NCBI GenBank assembly: GCA_964483325.1
Contig: CAZAAW010000025.1
Location: forward strand, 1-36,666
Source of the DNA: CAZAAW01 sp964483325
GTDB lineage: Bacteria; Pseudomonadota; Alphaproteobacteria; Rhizobiales; Kaistiaceae
DNA: 36,666 nucleotides
Direction: 5' to 3'
In this document: piece after piece, positions 6,112 through 15,147 of the stretch
Layout of the letters: every line of letters begins with the position of its first letter
Numbering within the stretch: position 1 is the stretch's first letter
Translations under genes and position numbers: made by a program
Notes under the pieces: model-generated
What the model was told of the DNA's origin: nothing
Database searches by the model: none
Seen by the model: only the letters and a program-made list of their open reading frames with translations

Positions 6112-9100
6112 ATGCTGCAGAACCAGCGCCTGACCCGCTATCCGTCCGCCAAGGCGGGCCGGCCGCTGCCGACGCCGCGGCCGCGACGGCGGCGCTCGCC
6201 CTGGCGCTGGGTGGTCAGCGGCGTCGTCCTGGTGCTGCTGCTCCTTCTCCTCGCCGGCGGCGGCATGGTGGCGCTGGTGCTCAATGGCCCGGTGGAGCTG
6301 GGCTTCCTGCGCGGCCGCATCAACGCCGCCATCGAGTCCGCGCTCGGCGGCCGCTACGACGTCGCCGCCGGCAGCGCCACGATCGGCATGGATCCGGCGC
6401 TGGGGCTTGTCCTGCGCGTCGAGGACATCGTCGTCAGCGATCCGGGAAAGGAGATCGTCGCCAAGGTGGGATCGGCGATCATGTCGGTCGATCCGCTCGG
6501 CGTCGTGACGCCGCGCGCCTTCGTGCGCTCGGCCGAGGTCAACGATTCCTGGGTGTCGATCGTGCGCAGCCGCAACGGCCACATCTTCCTCGGTACGGCC
6601 GCCAGCCAGGAGCCGGACGAGCCCGACGAGCGGCCGCCGGCAGTCGATTATGGCGGCGGCTTCCACCAGCTGCTCGGCCCCGTTTCCGACCTCGACCGCG
6701 CCCTCAGCGGGCCGCTCGATGCGGCGGCCGAATCCGGCTTCACCGGCTTCTCGGCCAGCCAGACGACGCTCGACATCTGGGACGCGGCGGAGGGCGAGCA
6801 GCGGCGCTTCGAGCGCGCCGATCTCAGCGTCACGCTCGACCCGGCGAAGCGGCGCGTGTCGGCGGCGCTGCAGGCCTCCGGCTATTCCGGCCGCTGGAGC
6901 GCCACCGCCGAGCGGGTCGTCGACGGCAAGACCGGCGCGCGCACCTATTCGGCGGTGTTCTCGCAGCTGACGCTGGCCGATCTCTTCCCGGCCTTCGGCA
7001 ATGAGGAGGGGCCGGTCAGCACCGACATTCCGTTCTACGGCCGGGCGACGGTCGACCTGGCGCAGGACAGCGCCGTTGAGTCCGTCGTCGCCCGCCTCGA
7101 TCTCGGCGCCGGCAATGTCTCCTTCCGCGGCGGCAAGGATTCCATCCTGCTCGACGAGGCCTCGCTCAAGCTGCGCTGGGACAAGGACCGCGACATCCTC
7201 ATCGTCGAGCCGTCGCCGTTCTATTTCGGGGTCGGGCGGACGCTGGTGACCGGCTCGATCCGGCCGGTCGACGAGCCGGAGCGGCAGCGCTTCGCCATCG
7301 ACCTGCGTGCCCAGGACGCGACGCTGGCGCCGCGCGATTCACCGGCGCCGCCGCTGGTGGCGCAGCTCGAATTTGCCGGCGTCGCCGATTTCTCGGCGCG
7401 GCTCATTACCGTCGATACGGCGACCATCGTCTCGCCGGCGGGCACCGTCGCCGCCGCTGGCTCCATCGGCATGGAGGGGCTCAGGCCGTCCGTCGCCATG
7501 GCCGCTTCCATCTCGCCGATGCCGGCGGCGGCGCTGAAGCAGATCTGGCCGCCTTTCCTGGCCGGCGACTCGCGGCGATGGGTGCTGAAGAACATCAACG
7601 AGGGACGTATCGTCTCCGGCCAGTTCGAGGCGGAGATCCCGGCCGGCCTTCTCTTCAACCGCGAGCACCGGCCGTTTCCGCCGGAAACGGTCCGTCTCGA
7701 CCTGGAGCTCGACAATGTCGGGCTCAACACATTCGGCGGCCTGCCGGCGATCCGCGGCGCCAAGGGGCGGGCGGTGCTGGTCGGCTCGGCCTTCGGCGTC
7801 GATCTCCAGGACGGCGAGCTGACGACGCCGGCCGGCCGCAAGGTGACGATGAGCGCCGGCGCCTTCGCGGTCGAGAACACGGCGCAGCGCACGCCGGAGG
7901 GGCAGCTTGCCTTGCAGCTCAGCGGCAGCGCCGCGGCGCTCGCCGAAGTGGCCAATGCCGAGCCGCTGCGCGCCCTGCGCGGCCGCAACATCGCCCCCGG
8001 CAGCCTCTCCGGGCGGGGCGATGCGCGCATCACGGCGAACTGGCCGCTGCAGCCCGATCTCACCTCCAGCGATTTCGACTGGCAGGTCAGCGTCGACATC
8101 CATGACCTTGCCGCCGATGCGCCGCTGGAAGGGCGCATGGTCAAGAATGCCAATGTGACGCTGGCCGTCGACCCGGTGCAGGTGACGATCAAGGGCGCCG
8201 CCGAGATCGACGGCGTGCCGGCGCGGGTCGACCTCTCCTTCCCGATCGACGGCGCCAGCTCGGGCGGCCGGCAGCAGGTGCGCCTGGCGCTCGACGAGGC
8301 GGCGCGCAAGCGCCTCGGCATCGGCATGGAGGATTTCCTCGGCGGCACGCTCGCCGCCTCGGTGAGCGACCTCGGCAACGGCAAGCCGGGCCAGCATTAC
8401 GAGCTGGACCTCAAGCAGTCGCGCATCGTCCTGGCGCCGCTCGGCTGGTCGAAGGGGGTCGGCGTTCCGGCGACGCTGACCTTCGACATGATCCCGACCG
8501 ATGCCGGCTACGACATCCGCAACATGGTGCTCAGCGGCGACGGCTTCGGCATGCGCGGCGAGGTGAAGATGTCGAAGGACTTCGCCCTGCTCAGCGCCAG
8601 GATCAGCAATTTCGGCCTGCGCAAGGGCGATTCCGTGTCGCTGGAACTCGGCCGCGACGACGGCGGCTACGTCATCTCGGCGGAGGGCCAGTCCTTCGAC
8701 GTGCGCGGCATGCTGGCGCGGCTCAAGGACAGCGTCGAGACGGCCGATGACGGCCTCGGCCTCGCCTTCACCGCCCGCATCGGCAAGCTTGTCGGCTTCA
8801 ACGGCGAGACGATCACCGATGCCCGGCTGGCGCTGCGCTCCAAGGGCGGCAAGGTGATGCGCTTCGAGGTCGGCGGCGAGCTCGGCGGCGGCACCGTCAC
8901 CGCCGCCTATTCCGATCCCGGCCGCGGCGCCTCGATCGACGTCGCGGCGGCCAATGCCGGCGCCGTCTTCCGCTTCATCAATCTCTACCAGCGGGTCGAG
9001 GGCGGCGCCCTTCGCCTTGCCGGGCGGCAGGCCGACCGCGGGCCGCTGGAAGGCGCCTTCGACGTCTCCGATTTCTCCGTCGTCGGCGAGGCGGCGATGA

Positions 9101-9504
9101 CGCGCCTCGTCTCGACCACCGGCCCCGATGCCGTTCCCAACGGGCTCAATCCGGGGCGCATCGTGTTCGACCGCATGAACGTCAATTTCGCCTGGCGGAA
9201 CGGCGTCATCGTCATCGAGGACGCGCTGCTGCGCGGGCCGGCGGTCGGCGCCACCTGGGCAGGCTCAATCGACCTCGGCAAGGCGAGCCTGTCGATCACC
9301 GGCACCTATCTGCCGGCCTACCGGGTCAACAACATGTTCGGGCAGATCCCGATCATCGGCCTGGCGCTCGGCGCCGGCGCCCGCGAGGGTCTGCTCGGCG
9401 TCACCTTCAAGATCGACGGGCCGCTCTCCGGCGTGCGCGTCGCCATCAACCCGCTGTCGGCCATCGCCCCCGGCATCTTCCGCAAGATCTTCGAATTCCA
9501 GTAG
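6112..9504 (+). CDS. AsmA-like / DUF3971 domain protein (YhdP-TamB class)
   Basis: A 1130-residue envelope protein. A short basic cytosolic tail (RPRRRRSPWR) precedes one membrane segment at about residues 35-58. The rest is a very long periplasmic region of repeating beta-strand pattern, with the AsmA-type C-terminal part (GVIVIEDALLRGPAVGATWAGSIDLG, then IPIIGLALGAGAREGLLGVTFKIDGPL). Proteins of this class (AsmA, YhdP, TamB) are thought to bridge the periplasm and move lipids to the outer membrane. That role is carried over from the family and not shown here. The start at 6112 has only a weak upstream site (CGGCGG). The next gene begins 8 nt after its stop, so both are probably one transcript. 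Confidence 0.9.
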   Translation: MLQNQRLTRYPSAKAGRPLPTPRPRRRRSPWRWVVSGVVLVLLLLLLAGGGMVALVLNGPVELGFLRGRINAAIESALGGRYDVAAGSATIGMDPALGLVLRVEDIVVSDPGKEIVAKVGSAIMSVDPLGVVTPRAFVRSAEVNDSWVSIVRSRNGHIFLGTAASQEPDEPDERPPAVDYGGGFHQLLGPVSDLDRALSGPLDAAAESGFTGFSASQTTLDIWDAAEGEQRRFERADLSVTLDPAKRRVSAALQASGYSGRWSATAERVVDGKTGARTYSAVFSQLTLADLFPAFGNEEGPVSTDIPFYGRATVDLAQDSAVESVVARLDLGAGNVSFRGGKDSILLDEASLKLRWDKDRDILIVEPSPFYFGVGRTLVTGSIRPVDEPERQRFAIDLRAQDATLAPRDSPAPPLVAQLEFAGVADFSARLITVDTATIVSPAGTVAAAGSIGMEGLRPSVAMAASISPMPAAALKQIWPPFLAGDSRRWVLKNINEGRIVSGQFEAEIPAGLLFNREHRPFPPETVRLDLELDNVGLNTFGGLPAIRGAKGRAVLVGSAFGVDLQDGELTTPAGRKVTMSAGAFAVENTAQRTPEGQLALQLSGSAAALAEVANAEPLRALRGRNIAPGSLSGRGDARITANWPLQPDLTSSDFDWQVSVDIHDLAADAPLEGRMVKNANVTLAVDPVQVTIKGAAEIDGVPARVDLSFPIDGASSGGRQQVRLALDEAARKRLGIGMEDFLGGTLAASVSDLGNGKPGQHYELDLKQSRIVLAPLGWSKGVGVPATLTFDMIPTDAGYDIRNMVLSGDGFGMRGEVKMSKDFALLSARISNFGLRKGDSVSLELGRDDGGYVISAEGQSFDVRGMLARLKDSVETADDGLGLAFTARIGKLVGFNGETITDARLALRSKGGKVMRFEVGGELGGGTVTAAYSDPGRGASIDVAAANAGAVFRFINLYQRVEGGALRLAGRQADRGPLEGAFDVSDFSVVGEAAMTRLVSTTGPDAVPNGLNPGRIVFDRMNVNFAWRNGVIVIEDALLRGPAVGATWAGSIDLGKASLSITGTYLPAYRVNNMFGQIPIIGLALGAGAREGLLGVTFKIDGPLSGVRVAINPLSAIAPGIFRKIFEFQ

Positions 9505-9512
9505 GAGCGACA

Positions 9513-9953
9513 ATGACCTTCGCCCGCCATGCCGCCGCCGCCATGCTTCTGCTGTCGCCGCTGCCGGCGGCGGCGCAGGACTGCGCCTACGAGGTTCCGC
9601 CGGTGGCGCAGGACGACCCGCATTTCGGGCCGCTGAGCCTCCATCGCTTCGGCGACCGCTGGGAGCTGCAGGTGGAGACGCCGTCGCAGGACATGACAAT
9701 GGACGGCGTCTTCCTGCTCGACGACGAGATCTATCCGAACGTGCTGGTGCTGCCCGGGCTCGACGACGCGCTGGTCAGCATCACCGACGAGCCGGATTCG
9801 CTCGGGCTTTCCGCCGGCTTCTTCGACGCGCTCGTGTCGAGCCGTACCGCGGCGGTCACCGGCACGGCCGGCGGCATTCCCCACCGCGCCGATTACGCGC
9901 TCGGCGATATCGTCTCGGCGACAACCGAAATGGCGCTGTCCTGCCGCGACTAG
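9513..9953 (+). CDS. Small periplasmic hypothetical protein (146 aa)
   Basis: A 146-residue exported protein of unknown function. The N-terminus is a signal peptide (MTFARHAAAAMLLLSPLPAAAQ, cleaved near AAA-QD). The mature part has just two Cys, one near each end (DCAYEVPP and LSCRD), which could form a disulfide closing the domain. The composition is acidic. It begins 8 nt after the AsmA-like gene with GGAG upstream, so it is likely co-expressed and may serve the envelope. Its end lies 8 nt from the end of tyrS, which is convergent. Confidence 0.8.
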   Translation: MTFARHAAAAMLLLSPLPAAAQDCAYEVPPVAQDDPHFGPLSLHRFGDRWELQVETPSQDMTMDGVFLLDDEIYPNVLVLPGLDDALVSITDEPDSLGLSAGFFDALVSSRTAAVTGTAGGIPHRADYALGDIVSATTEMALSCRD

Positions 9954-9961
9954 GCCCGCCG

Positions 9962-11212
9962 TCAGGCGGGCCGCACCAGGGCGTGCTTCTTGCGGCCGAG
10001 GGACAGCTTGATGCTGCCGTCGACGAGATCGGCGGCCGACAGCATGGCGCGCTCGTCGGTCACCGGCACGTCGTTGACGCGCAGCCCGCCCCCGCGGATC
10101 TGCCGCCGCGCCTCGCTGTTGGAGGCGACGAGCCCGGCGCTGGTGAACAGCGTCACGGCGCTCACCCCGGCCTCGAGCTCGCCGAACGGCACGTCGATCG
10201 ACGGCAGGGCGCCGCCGACCTGGCCTTCCTCGAAGGTGCGCCGCGCCGTCTCGGCCGCCTCGTCGGCGGCTGCCGCGCCGTGCAGCAGCGTCGTCGCCTC
10301 GGTCGCCAGGCGCTTCTTGGCCTCGTTGATCTCCGCCCCCTGCAGCGCTTCCAGGCGGGCGACCTCGTCCAGCGGCAGCTCGGTGAACAGCTTCAGGAAG
10401 CGGCCAACATCGGCATCCTCGGTATTGCGCCAGAACTGCCAGTATTCGTAGGGGCTGAGCATCTCGGCGCTGAGCCACACGGCGCCCCGCGCCGTCTTCC
10501 CCATCTTGGCGCCGGAGGCCGTGGTGAGCAGCGGGCAGGTGAGGGCGTAGAGCTGCGGCGTGCCCATGCGGCGGCCGAGGTCGATGCCGTTGACGATGTT
10601 GCCCCACTGGTCGGAGCCGCCGATCTGCAGCGTGCAGCCGTAGCGCCGGTTCAGCTCGACGAAATCGTAGGCCTGGAGGATCATGTAGTTGAACTCCAGG
10701 AAGGACAGCTCCTGGTCGCGCTCCAGCCGCAGCTTCACCGAATCGAAGGACAGCATGCGGTTGACCGAGAAATGGCGGCCGACATCGCGCAGGAAGTCGA
10801 TGTAGTTGAGCGGCGCCAGCCACTCGTCATTGTCGACCGACAGGCCGCCCGTCGGCCCGTCGGAAAAGTCGATGAAGCGGGCGACGACGCTCTTTATCTT
10901 CGCCTTGTTGTCGGCAATCTGCTCCTGGGTGAGGAGCGGCCGCGACTCGTCGCGCCCGGACGGATCGCCCACCCGCGTCGTGCCGCCGCCGGTCAGGGCG
11001 ATCGGCTTGTGGCCGGTCTTCTGCAGCCAGCGCAGCATCATCATCCACATCAGGTGGCCGACATGCAGCGACGGCGCCGTGCAGTCATAGCCGGTATAGG
11101 CGGTGATCCGGCCGGCCTTGGCGGCCGCATCCAGCCCCTCCGCGTCGGAGGCCTGATGAATGTAGCCGCGCTCGGAAAGCACATGCATGAGGTCGGACTG
11201 GAACACGCTCAT
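9962..11212 (-). CDS. tyrS: Tyrosine--tRNA ligase
   Basis: A class I aminoacyl-tRNA synthetase that charges tRNA-Tyr in the cytosol. The 416 residues match the TyrRS type 1 length. Visible motifs are YDCTAPSLHVGH (HIGH motif at 50-53), GGGTTRVGDPSGRDESR, the tyrosine pocket FLEFNYMILQAYDF, GGSDQWGNI, and KMGKT at 236-240 as the KMSKS loop. A C-terminal S4 RNA-binding domain is seen at about 350-410 (SNSEARRQIRGGGLRVNDVPV). It is divergent from anmK across a 98-nt gap. Confidence 0.97.
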   Translation of the reverse strand: MSVFQSDLMHVLSERGYIHQASDAEGLDAAAKAGRITAYTGYDCTAPSLHVGHLMWMMMLRWLQKTGHKPIALTGGGTTRVGDPSGRDESRPLLTQEQIADNKAKIKSVVARFIDFSDGPTGGLSVDNDEWLAPLNYIDFLRDVGRHFSVNRMLSFDSVKLRLERDQELSFLEFNYMILQAYDFVELNRRYGCTLQIGGSDQWGNIVNGIDLGRRMGTPQLYALTCPLLTTASGAKMGKTARGAVWLSAEMLSPYEYWQFWRNTEDADVGRFLKLFTELPLDEVARLEALQGAEINEAKKRLATEATTLLHGAAAADEAAETARRTFEEGQVGGALPSIDVPFGELEAGVSAVTLFTSAGLVASNSEARRQIRGGGLRVNDVPVTDERAMLSAADLVDGSIKLSLGRKKHALVRPA

Positions 11213-11310
11213 GACGGCGATACCCTGATGTTAGGCTTGGCAGATGTCGGGCCGGCAGTGCCCGCCCGTTGCGGAACGGATGCGCCGCTCTTTAGCAGGC
11301 AGTGACGCCG

Positions 11311-12414
11311 ATGGCATCCATCCCCATGCAGACCGTGCTCGGATTGATGAGCGGCACCTCGCTCGATGGCGTCGATGCGGCGGTGCTGGTGACCGACGGC
11401 ACCACGATCGAGGCCTTCGGCGGCCACCATTTCCGGCCCTACAGCGACGGCGAGCGCGATCTCCTGCGCCGGGCGCTGGCGGAGGCGCGCCGGCTGGAGA
11501 GCCGCGACCAGCGCCCCGGCGTCCTCGCCGAAGCGGAGGCGGTCGTCACGGCGGCGCATGCCGAGGCGGTCGAAGCCCTGCGGGCGGCGAGCGGCGGCGA
11601 GATCGGCCTTGTCGGCTTTCACGGCCAGACGGTGCTGCATGCCCCGGAGCGGCGCCTCACCGTGCAGATCGGCGATGGCGCGGCGCTTGCCCGGCGCCTC
11701 GGCCTGCCGGTGGTGTGGGATTTTCGCGCCGCCGATGTGGCGGCGGGCGGCGAGGGGGCGCCGCTTGTGCCGGTCTTCCACCGCGCCCTTGCCGAGCGCA
11801 GCGGCCTCGATAGGCCGCTCGCCATCGTCAATATCGGCGGCGTCGCCAATGCGACCATGATCGCCGCGGACGGAAATCTCGTCGCCTTCGACACCGGCCC
11901 CGGCAACGCACCGCTTGACGACTTCATGCGCCGCCGCACCGGCGCGGCGATGGATCGGGACGGGGCGGCGGCATCGGCCGGCCGCGTCGACGAGGCCGTC
12001 CTGGCGCGCCTCCTGGCCGATCCGTGGTTTGCGCGGCCGCCGCCGAAATCCCTCGACCGCGCCTCGTTCACGGGCGAGGCGGCGGCAGGCCTTGCTGTCG
12101 GGGACGGCGCCGCGACGCTGACCGCCTATACCGCCCGCACCATCGCCCGCGGCATCGCCCTTGCCGGCGGTGCGGCGCGAATCGTCGTCGTCGGCGGCGG
12201 GGCGCGCAACCCGACGATGCTCGCCATGCTTGCCGAGGCGGCCGGCGTGCCGGTCGTCACCGGCGCCGCGCTCGGCTGGTCGGGCGATTTCGTCGAGGCG
12301 CAGGCCTTCGCCTTCCTGGCGGCGCGCAGCCTTGCCGGGCTGCCCCTGTCCTTCCCCGGCACCACCGGCGTGCCGGCGCCGCTTTCCGGCGGCCGGCTGG
12401 TGATGCCGGACTGA
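11311..12414 (+). CDS. anmK: Anhydro-N-acetylmuramic acid kinase
   Basis: Phosphorylates and hydrolyses 1,6-anhydro-MurNAc to MurNAc-6-phosphate in cell-wall recycling, in the cytosol. The 367-residue protein opens with the family signature GLMSGTSLDGVDAA and contains the ASKHA-type phosphate motifs GLVGFHGQTVLH, NIGGVANAT and AFDTGPGNAPLDDF. The C-terminal nucleotide-binding stretch IVVVGGGARNPTMLAML follows. The ATG at 11311 is chosen. A GTG at 11302 is in frame but too close to any ribosome-binding site. The pairing next to tyrS is common in Hyphomicrobiales. Confidence 0.95.
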   Translation: MASIPMQTVLGLMSGTSLDGVDAAVLVTDGTTIEAFGGHHFRPYSDGERDLLRRALAEARRLESRDQRPGVLAEAEAVVTAAHAEAVEALRAASGGEIGLVGFHGQTVLHAPERRLTVQIGDGAALARRLGLPVVWDFRAADVAAGGEGAPLVPVFHRALAERSGLDRPLAIVNIGGVANATMIAADGNLVAFDTGPGNAPLDDFMRRRTGAAMDRDGAAASAGRVDEAVLARLLADPWFARPPPKSLDRASFTGEAAAGLAVGDGAATLTAYTARTIARGIALAGGAARIVVVGGGARNPTMLAMLAEAAGVPVVTGAALGWSGDFVEAQAFAFLAARSLAGLPLSFPGTTGVPAPLSGGRLVMPD

Positions 12415-12420
12415 CTGCCG

Positions 12421-12448
12421 CCTGCAATGGCGGGGCAGGGGCTTTTTT
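12421..12448 (+). terminator. Candidate rho-independent terminator of anmK
   Basis: CCTGC (12421-12425) can pair with GCAGG (12435-12439). A run of six T (12443-12448) begins three nt later. The stem is short and the loop long, so strength is uncertain. Its right arm is shared with the competing hairpins described in the next entry. Confidence 0.4.
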
Positions 12449-12475
12449 CTCCTTGCCCTGCCGAGGGGGCAGGGC
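12434..12475 (+). promoter_or_regulatory. Three-arm alternating hairpin region upstream of the antiporter gene
   Basis: GGCAGGG occurs at 12434-12440 and 12468-12474, and its complement CCCTGCC lies between them at 12456-12462. The middle arm can pair with either flank. The right-hand hairpin is stronger (eight pairs, 12455-12462 with 12468-12475, five-base loop). Such mutually exclusive stems are typical of attenuators, but no short leader peptide is visible. Confidence 0.35.
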
Positions 12476-12543
12476 CGTAAGATGGTCGGTCCGCTGCACG
12501 GCGCGCCCCTGCCGCGGCTCCCCCATCCAGAAAGCTGACCGGC

Positions 12544-14427
12544 ATGACGCTGCAGGTAATGTACCTCGCCATTCTGATCGGCGCCGTGCTGGTTTCCGTG
12601 GCGATCTTCACCAGCGTCATCAGCTTCCGCAGCGGCGCACCGCTCCTGCTCGTCTTTCTGGTCGTCGGGCTGGCCGCCGGCGAGGACGGCATCGGCGGCA
12701 TCGAGTTCGACAATGCCGGCACGGCCTATTTCATCGGCGCCGTCGCCCTTGCCCTGATCCTCTTCGACAGCGGCTTCGCGACGCCGCTGAAAACGCTGCG
12801 TTCGGCGGCGGCGCCGGCGGTCGTCCTGGCGACGCTCGGCGTGGTGCTGACCACCGGCCTTGTCGGCGTTGCGGCGCATCTCCTTCTGCCCTTCACCTGG
12901 CTGGAGAGCTTCCTTCTCGGCGCCATCCTGAGCTCGACGGACGCGGCGGCGGTGTTCTTCCTGCTGCGCGCCGGCGGCATAACCCTGCGCGAGCGGGTCC
13001 GCGCCACGCTGGAGATCGAGTCTTCCAGCAACGATCCGATGGCGATCTTCCTGACGATCGCCCTTGTCGGGATCATCGCCAGGGGCGTCGAGGGCGGCGG
13101 CGCTATCGTGGAGCTGGTGGAGGAGTTCGGGCTGGAATTCGGCCTCGGTGCCGGGCTCGGCCTTGCCGGCGGCTATGTCGTCGCCCGCCTCATCGACCGC
13201 GCCGAGCTCGATTCCGGGCTCTATCCGATCCTCTTCCTGGCGCTGGCGCTGGTACTGTTCGCCGTGACGTCGCTGCTGCATGGCAGCGGCTTCCTGGCGG
13301 TCTATGTCGCCGGGCTCATCGTCGGCAATTCGCGCATGCGCCACGGGCCGGGCCTTCGCCGCTTCTCCGAGGCGCTGACCTGGCTCAGCCAGATCGGCAT
13401 GTTCCTGATCCTCGGCCTCCTGGCGACGCCGTCCGAGTTTCCCGGCGTCGCCATCCCGGGACTGGCCTTAGCGGCGTTCCTGATCTTCATCGCCCGGCCG
13501 CTGGCGATCTGGCTGTGCCTGCTGCCCTTCCGCTTCTCGCGTTACGAGGTCGCCTTCATCGCCTGGGTCGGCCTGCGCGGCGCCGTCTCGGTGCTGCTGA
13601 GCATCCTGCCGGTCATCGGCGGGCTGGCGAACGGCCAGGTGTTCTTCAACGTCACCTTCATCGTCGTCCTCGCCTCGCTGCTGGTGCAGGGCTGGTCGAT
13701 CCGTCTCGTCGCCCGCTGGCTGGGCATGATCGTCCCGGCCCGGCACGGCCCGGTGCAGCGCCTCCAGCTCGAGCTGCCGGGCGGCGATCACGAGATGGTC
13801 GCCTACCGCGTCCACCCGGAAAGCCGCGTCGCCAAGGGCGAGCGCATCCCGCGCTGGGCGCGGCCGTCGCTGCTGGTGCGCGACGGCGTTTCCCTGCGCC
13901 CGCACAATGCCGGACGGCCGCAGCCGGGCGACCAGATCTACATCATCGCCACGCCCAACTACCTGCCGCTCCTCGACCGCCTGTTCGCGGCGCCGGCCGA
14001 ATCGCCGACCGATCCCAATCTCTACGGCGAGTTCGCCCTGTCGCCGGATGCCCGCCTCGGTGACGTCGCGGCGGCCTACGATTTCGCCGTCGATCCGGCC
14101 GATGCCGAGCTGACGCTGCGCGCCTATCTGCGCCGCGCCCTCGCCGGCGAGATCGAGCTCGGCGACCGCGTCACCGTCGGCTCGGTGGCGCTGATCGTCC
14201 GCTCGGTCGACGACGCCCACGCCATCGAGGAGGTCGGGCTCAGCGTCGAGCCGACCGAGCCCAGCCTGCCGCGCCTGCCGGTGTTCCAGGGCCGCAAGGA
14301 GATCGGCGACTGGCTGAAGCGCTGGCGCGACCGGCGCCTGGCGCCGAAAGCGGAGCCGCCGGCACCGGCGGTGGCGGCCGACGAGCCGAAGCCGGACATC
14401 GGCGAGCCGCGGTCAGAGAGCAGCTGA
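12544..14427 (+). CDS. nhaP2: Potassium/proton antiporter, CPA1 type (NhaP2/CvrA)
   Basis: An inner-membrane antiporter exchanging cytosolic K+ (or Na+) for H+, used in volume and pH control. The 627 residues comprise about twelve membrane segments (residues 1-390) with the ion-site region LSSTDAAAVFFLL and the ESSSNDPMAIFLT signature. A TrkA-C (RCK-C) ligand domain follows at about 410-490, and then a CorC/HlyC-associated domain at about 500-580. This three-part layout is that of the NhaP2/CvrA group. The Pro/Glu-rich tail is poorly conserved. Its last 15 nt overlap the end of the convergent tetR gene. Confidence 0.93.
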   Translation: MTLQVMYLAILIGAVLVSVAIFTSVISFRSGAPLLLVFLVVGLAAGEDGIGGIEFDNAGTAYFIGAVALALILFDSGFATPLKTLRSAAAPAVVLATLGVVLTTGLVGVAAHLLLPFTWLESFLLGAILSSTDAAAVFFLLRAGGITLRERVRATLEIESSSNDPMAIFLTIALVGIIARGVEGGGAIVELVEEFGLEFGLGAGLGLAGGYVVARLIDRAELDSGLYPILFLALALVLFAVTSLLHGSGFLAVYVAGLIVGNSRMRHGPGLRRFSEALTWLSQIGMFLILGLLATPSEFPGVAIPGLALAAFLIFIARPLAIWLCLLPFRFSRYEVAFIAWVGLRGAVSVLLSILPVIGGLANGQVFFNVTFIVVLASLLVQGWSIRLVARWLGMIVPARHGPVQRLQLELPGGDHEMVAYRVHPESRVAKGERIPRWARPSLLVRDGVSLRPHNAGRPQPGDQIYIIATPNYLPLLDRLFAAPAESPTDPNLYGEFALSPDARLGDVAAAYDFAVDPADAELTLRAYLRRALAGEIELGDRVTVGSVALIVRSVDDAHAIEEVGLSVEPTEPSLPRLPVFQGRKEIGDWLKRWRDRRLAPKAEPPAPAVAADEPKPDIGEPRSESS

Positions 14428-15039
14428 GGCCGCCGCCTTCTCCAGGAGGGCGGTCGCCGTGTCCTGCAGGACGCGGATCACCTCGTCCGCCGTGCGGCCG
14501 GTCGCCGCCAGCTCGAAATAGGCGACGGCGCCGGTAAGCACGAACAGCGTATCGACAAGGTCGCGCTTCGCGTCCGGTGCCAGGTGCTGCGCTGCCACCA
14601 GCCGGTCGGCAAGGGTGTCGAGGATGACCCGGCGGCGCTCGTTGCGGCTGCGGATGCTTGCCTCGATCTCCGGATCAAGCCCGGCCGCCGCATTGAGCCG
14701 GTGCATCACCGGCGGCCCGCTGCCCCAGAAGCGGCCGAACACCGCCATCGTCTCGCGAATGCCGTCCGCCGGGTCAGGCATCTCGAAGACGCGGGCGATG
14801 TCGAGAAGGCCGCGGCGTTCGGCCTGCGCGTCGAAGGTCGCCTCCAGAAGACCGCGCCGCGAGCCGAACTGGTAGTAGACCGTCATGCGGGCGACGCCGG
14901 CCTTCTTCGCCACAGCGTCCGCGGTAAAGGCCGACAGTCCGCCTTTGGACGCCAGCACCTCCATCGCCGCCCTGATGATCCTGTCGCGGGTCGCCTCGGC
15001 GCCGGCCTGTCGGCCGCGGCTGCGATAGGGGCGGGGCAT
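14413..15039 (-). CDS. TetR/AcrR family transcriptional regulator
   Basis: A 208-residue DNA-binding repressor. The helix-turn-helix is at about residues 20-65 (RDRIIRAAMEVLASKGG, DAVAKKAGVARMTVYYQF). The C-terminal ligand domain is all-helical. The start at 15039 gives the usual short basic N-terminus (MPRPYRSRGRQ). The longer frame to 15330 runs through the divergent gene's coding region and is rejected. It faces away from the small membrane-protein gene at 15148, with an inverted repeat between them, so it most likely controls itself and that gene. The ligand is unknown. The 3' end overlaps the antiporter gene tail by 15 nt. Confidence 0.92.
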   Translation of the reverse strand: MPRPYRSRGRQAGAEATRDRIIRAAMEVLASKGGLSAFTADAVAKKAGVARMTVYYQFGSRRGLLEATFDAQAERRGLLDIARVFEMPDPADGIRETMAVFGRFWGSGPPVMHRLNAAAGLDPEIEASIRSRNERRRVILDTLADRLVAAQHLAPDAKRDLVDTLFVLTGAVAYFELAATGRTADEVIRVLQDTATALLEKAAASAAL

Positions 15040-15052
15040 GGCGGTCTTGACC

Positions 15053-15080
15053 TTGTAATTTGATCTTACAGATTGTACAA
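15053..15080. promoter_or_regulatory. TetR-type operator candidate in the divergent intergenic region
   Basis: An A+T-rich patch in a G+C-rich gap. TGTAA (15054-15058) and TTACA (15066-15070) form an inverted repeat with 7-bp spacing. It is followed at once by the palindrome TTGTACAA (15073-15080). On the minus strand TTGTAC and TACAAG lie 17 bp apart and could be the tetR promoter, so a bound repressor would block it. Confidence 0.5.
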
Positions 15081-15147
15081 ATTGAATGCGGTGCCGGCAA
15101 GGGCTGCCGGCGCCCACCTTGGCGGCAGGGGGAGATTCGAGGTCGAC

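Noticed and set aside
11209..13344. A 711-codon minus-strand open frame opposite anmK and the antiporter gene
   Set aside because: It spans two verified genes and an intergenic gap, and its translation is low-complexity Arg/Gly/Asp-rich. Shadow frame.
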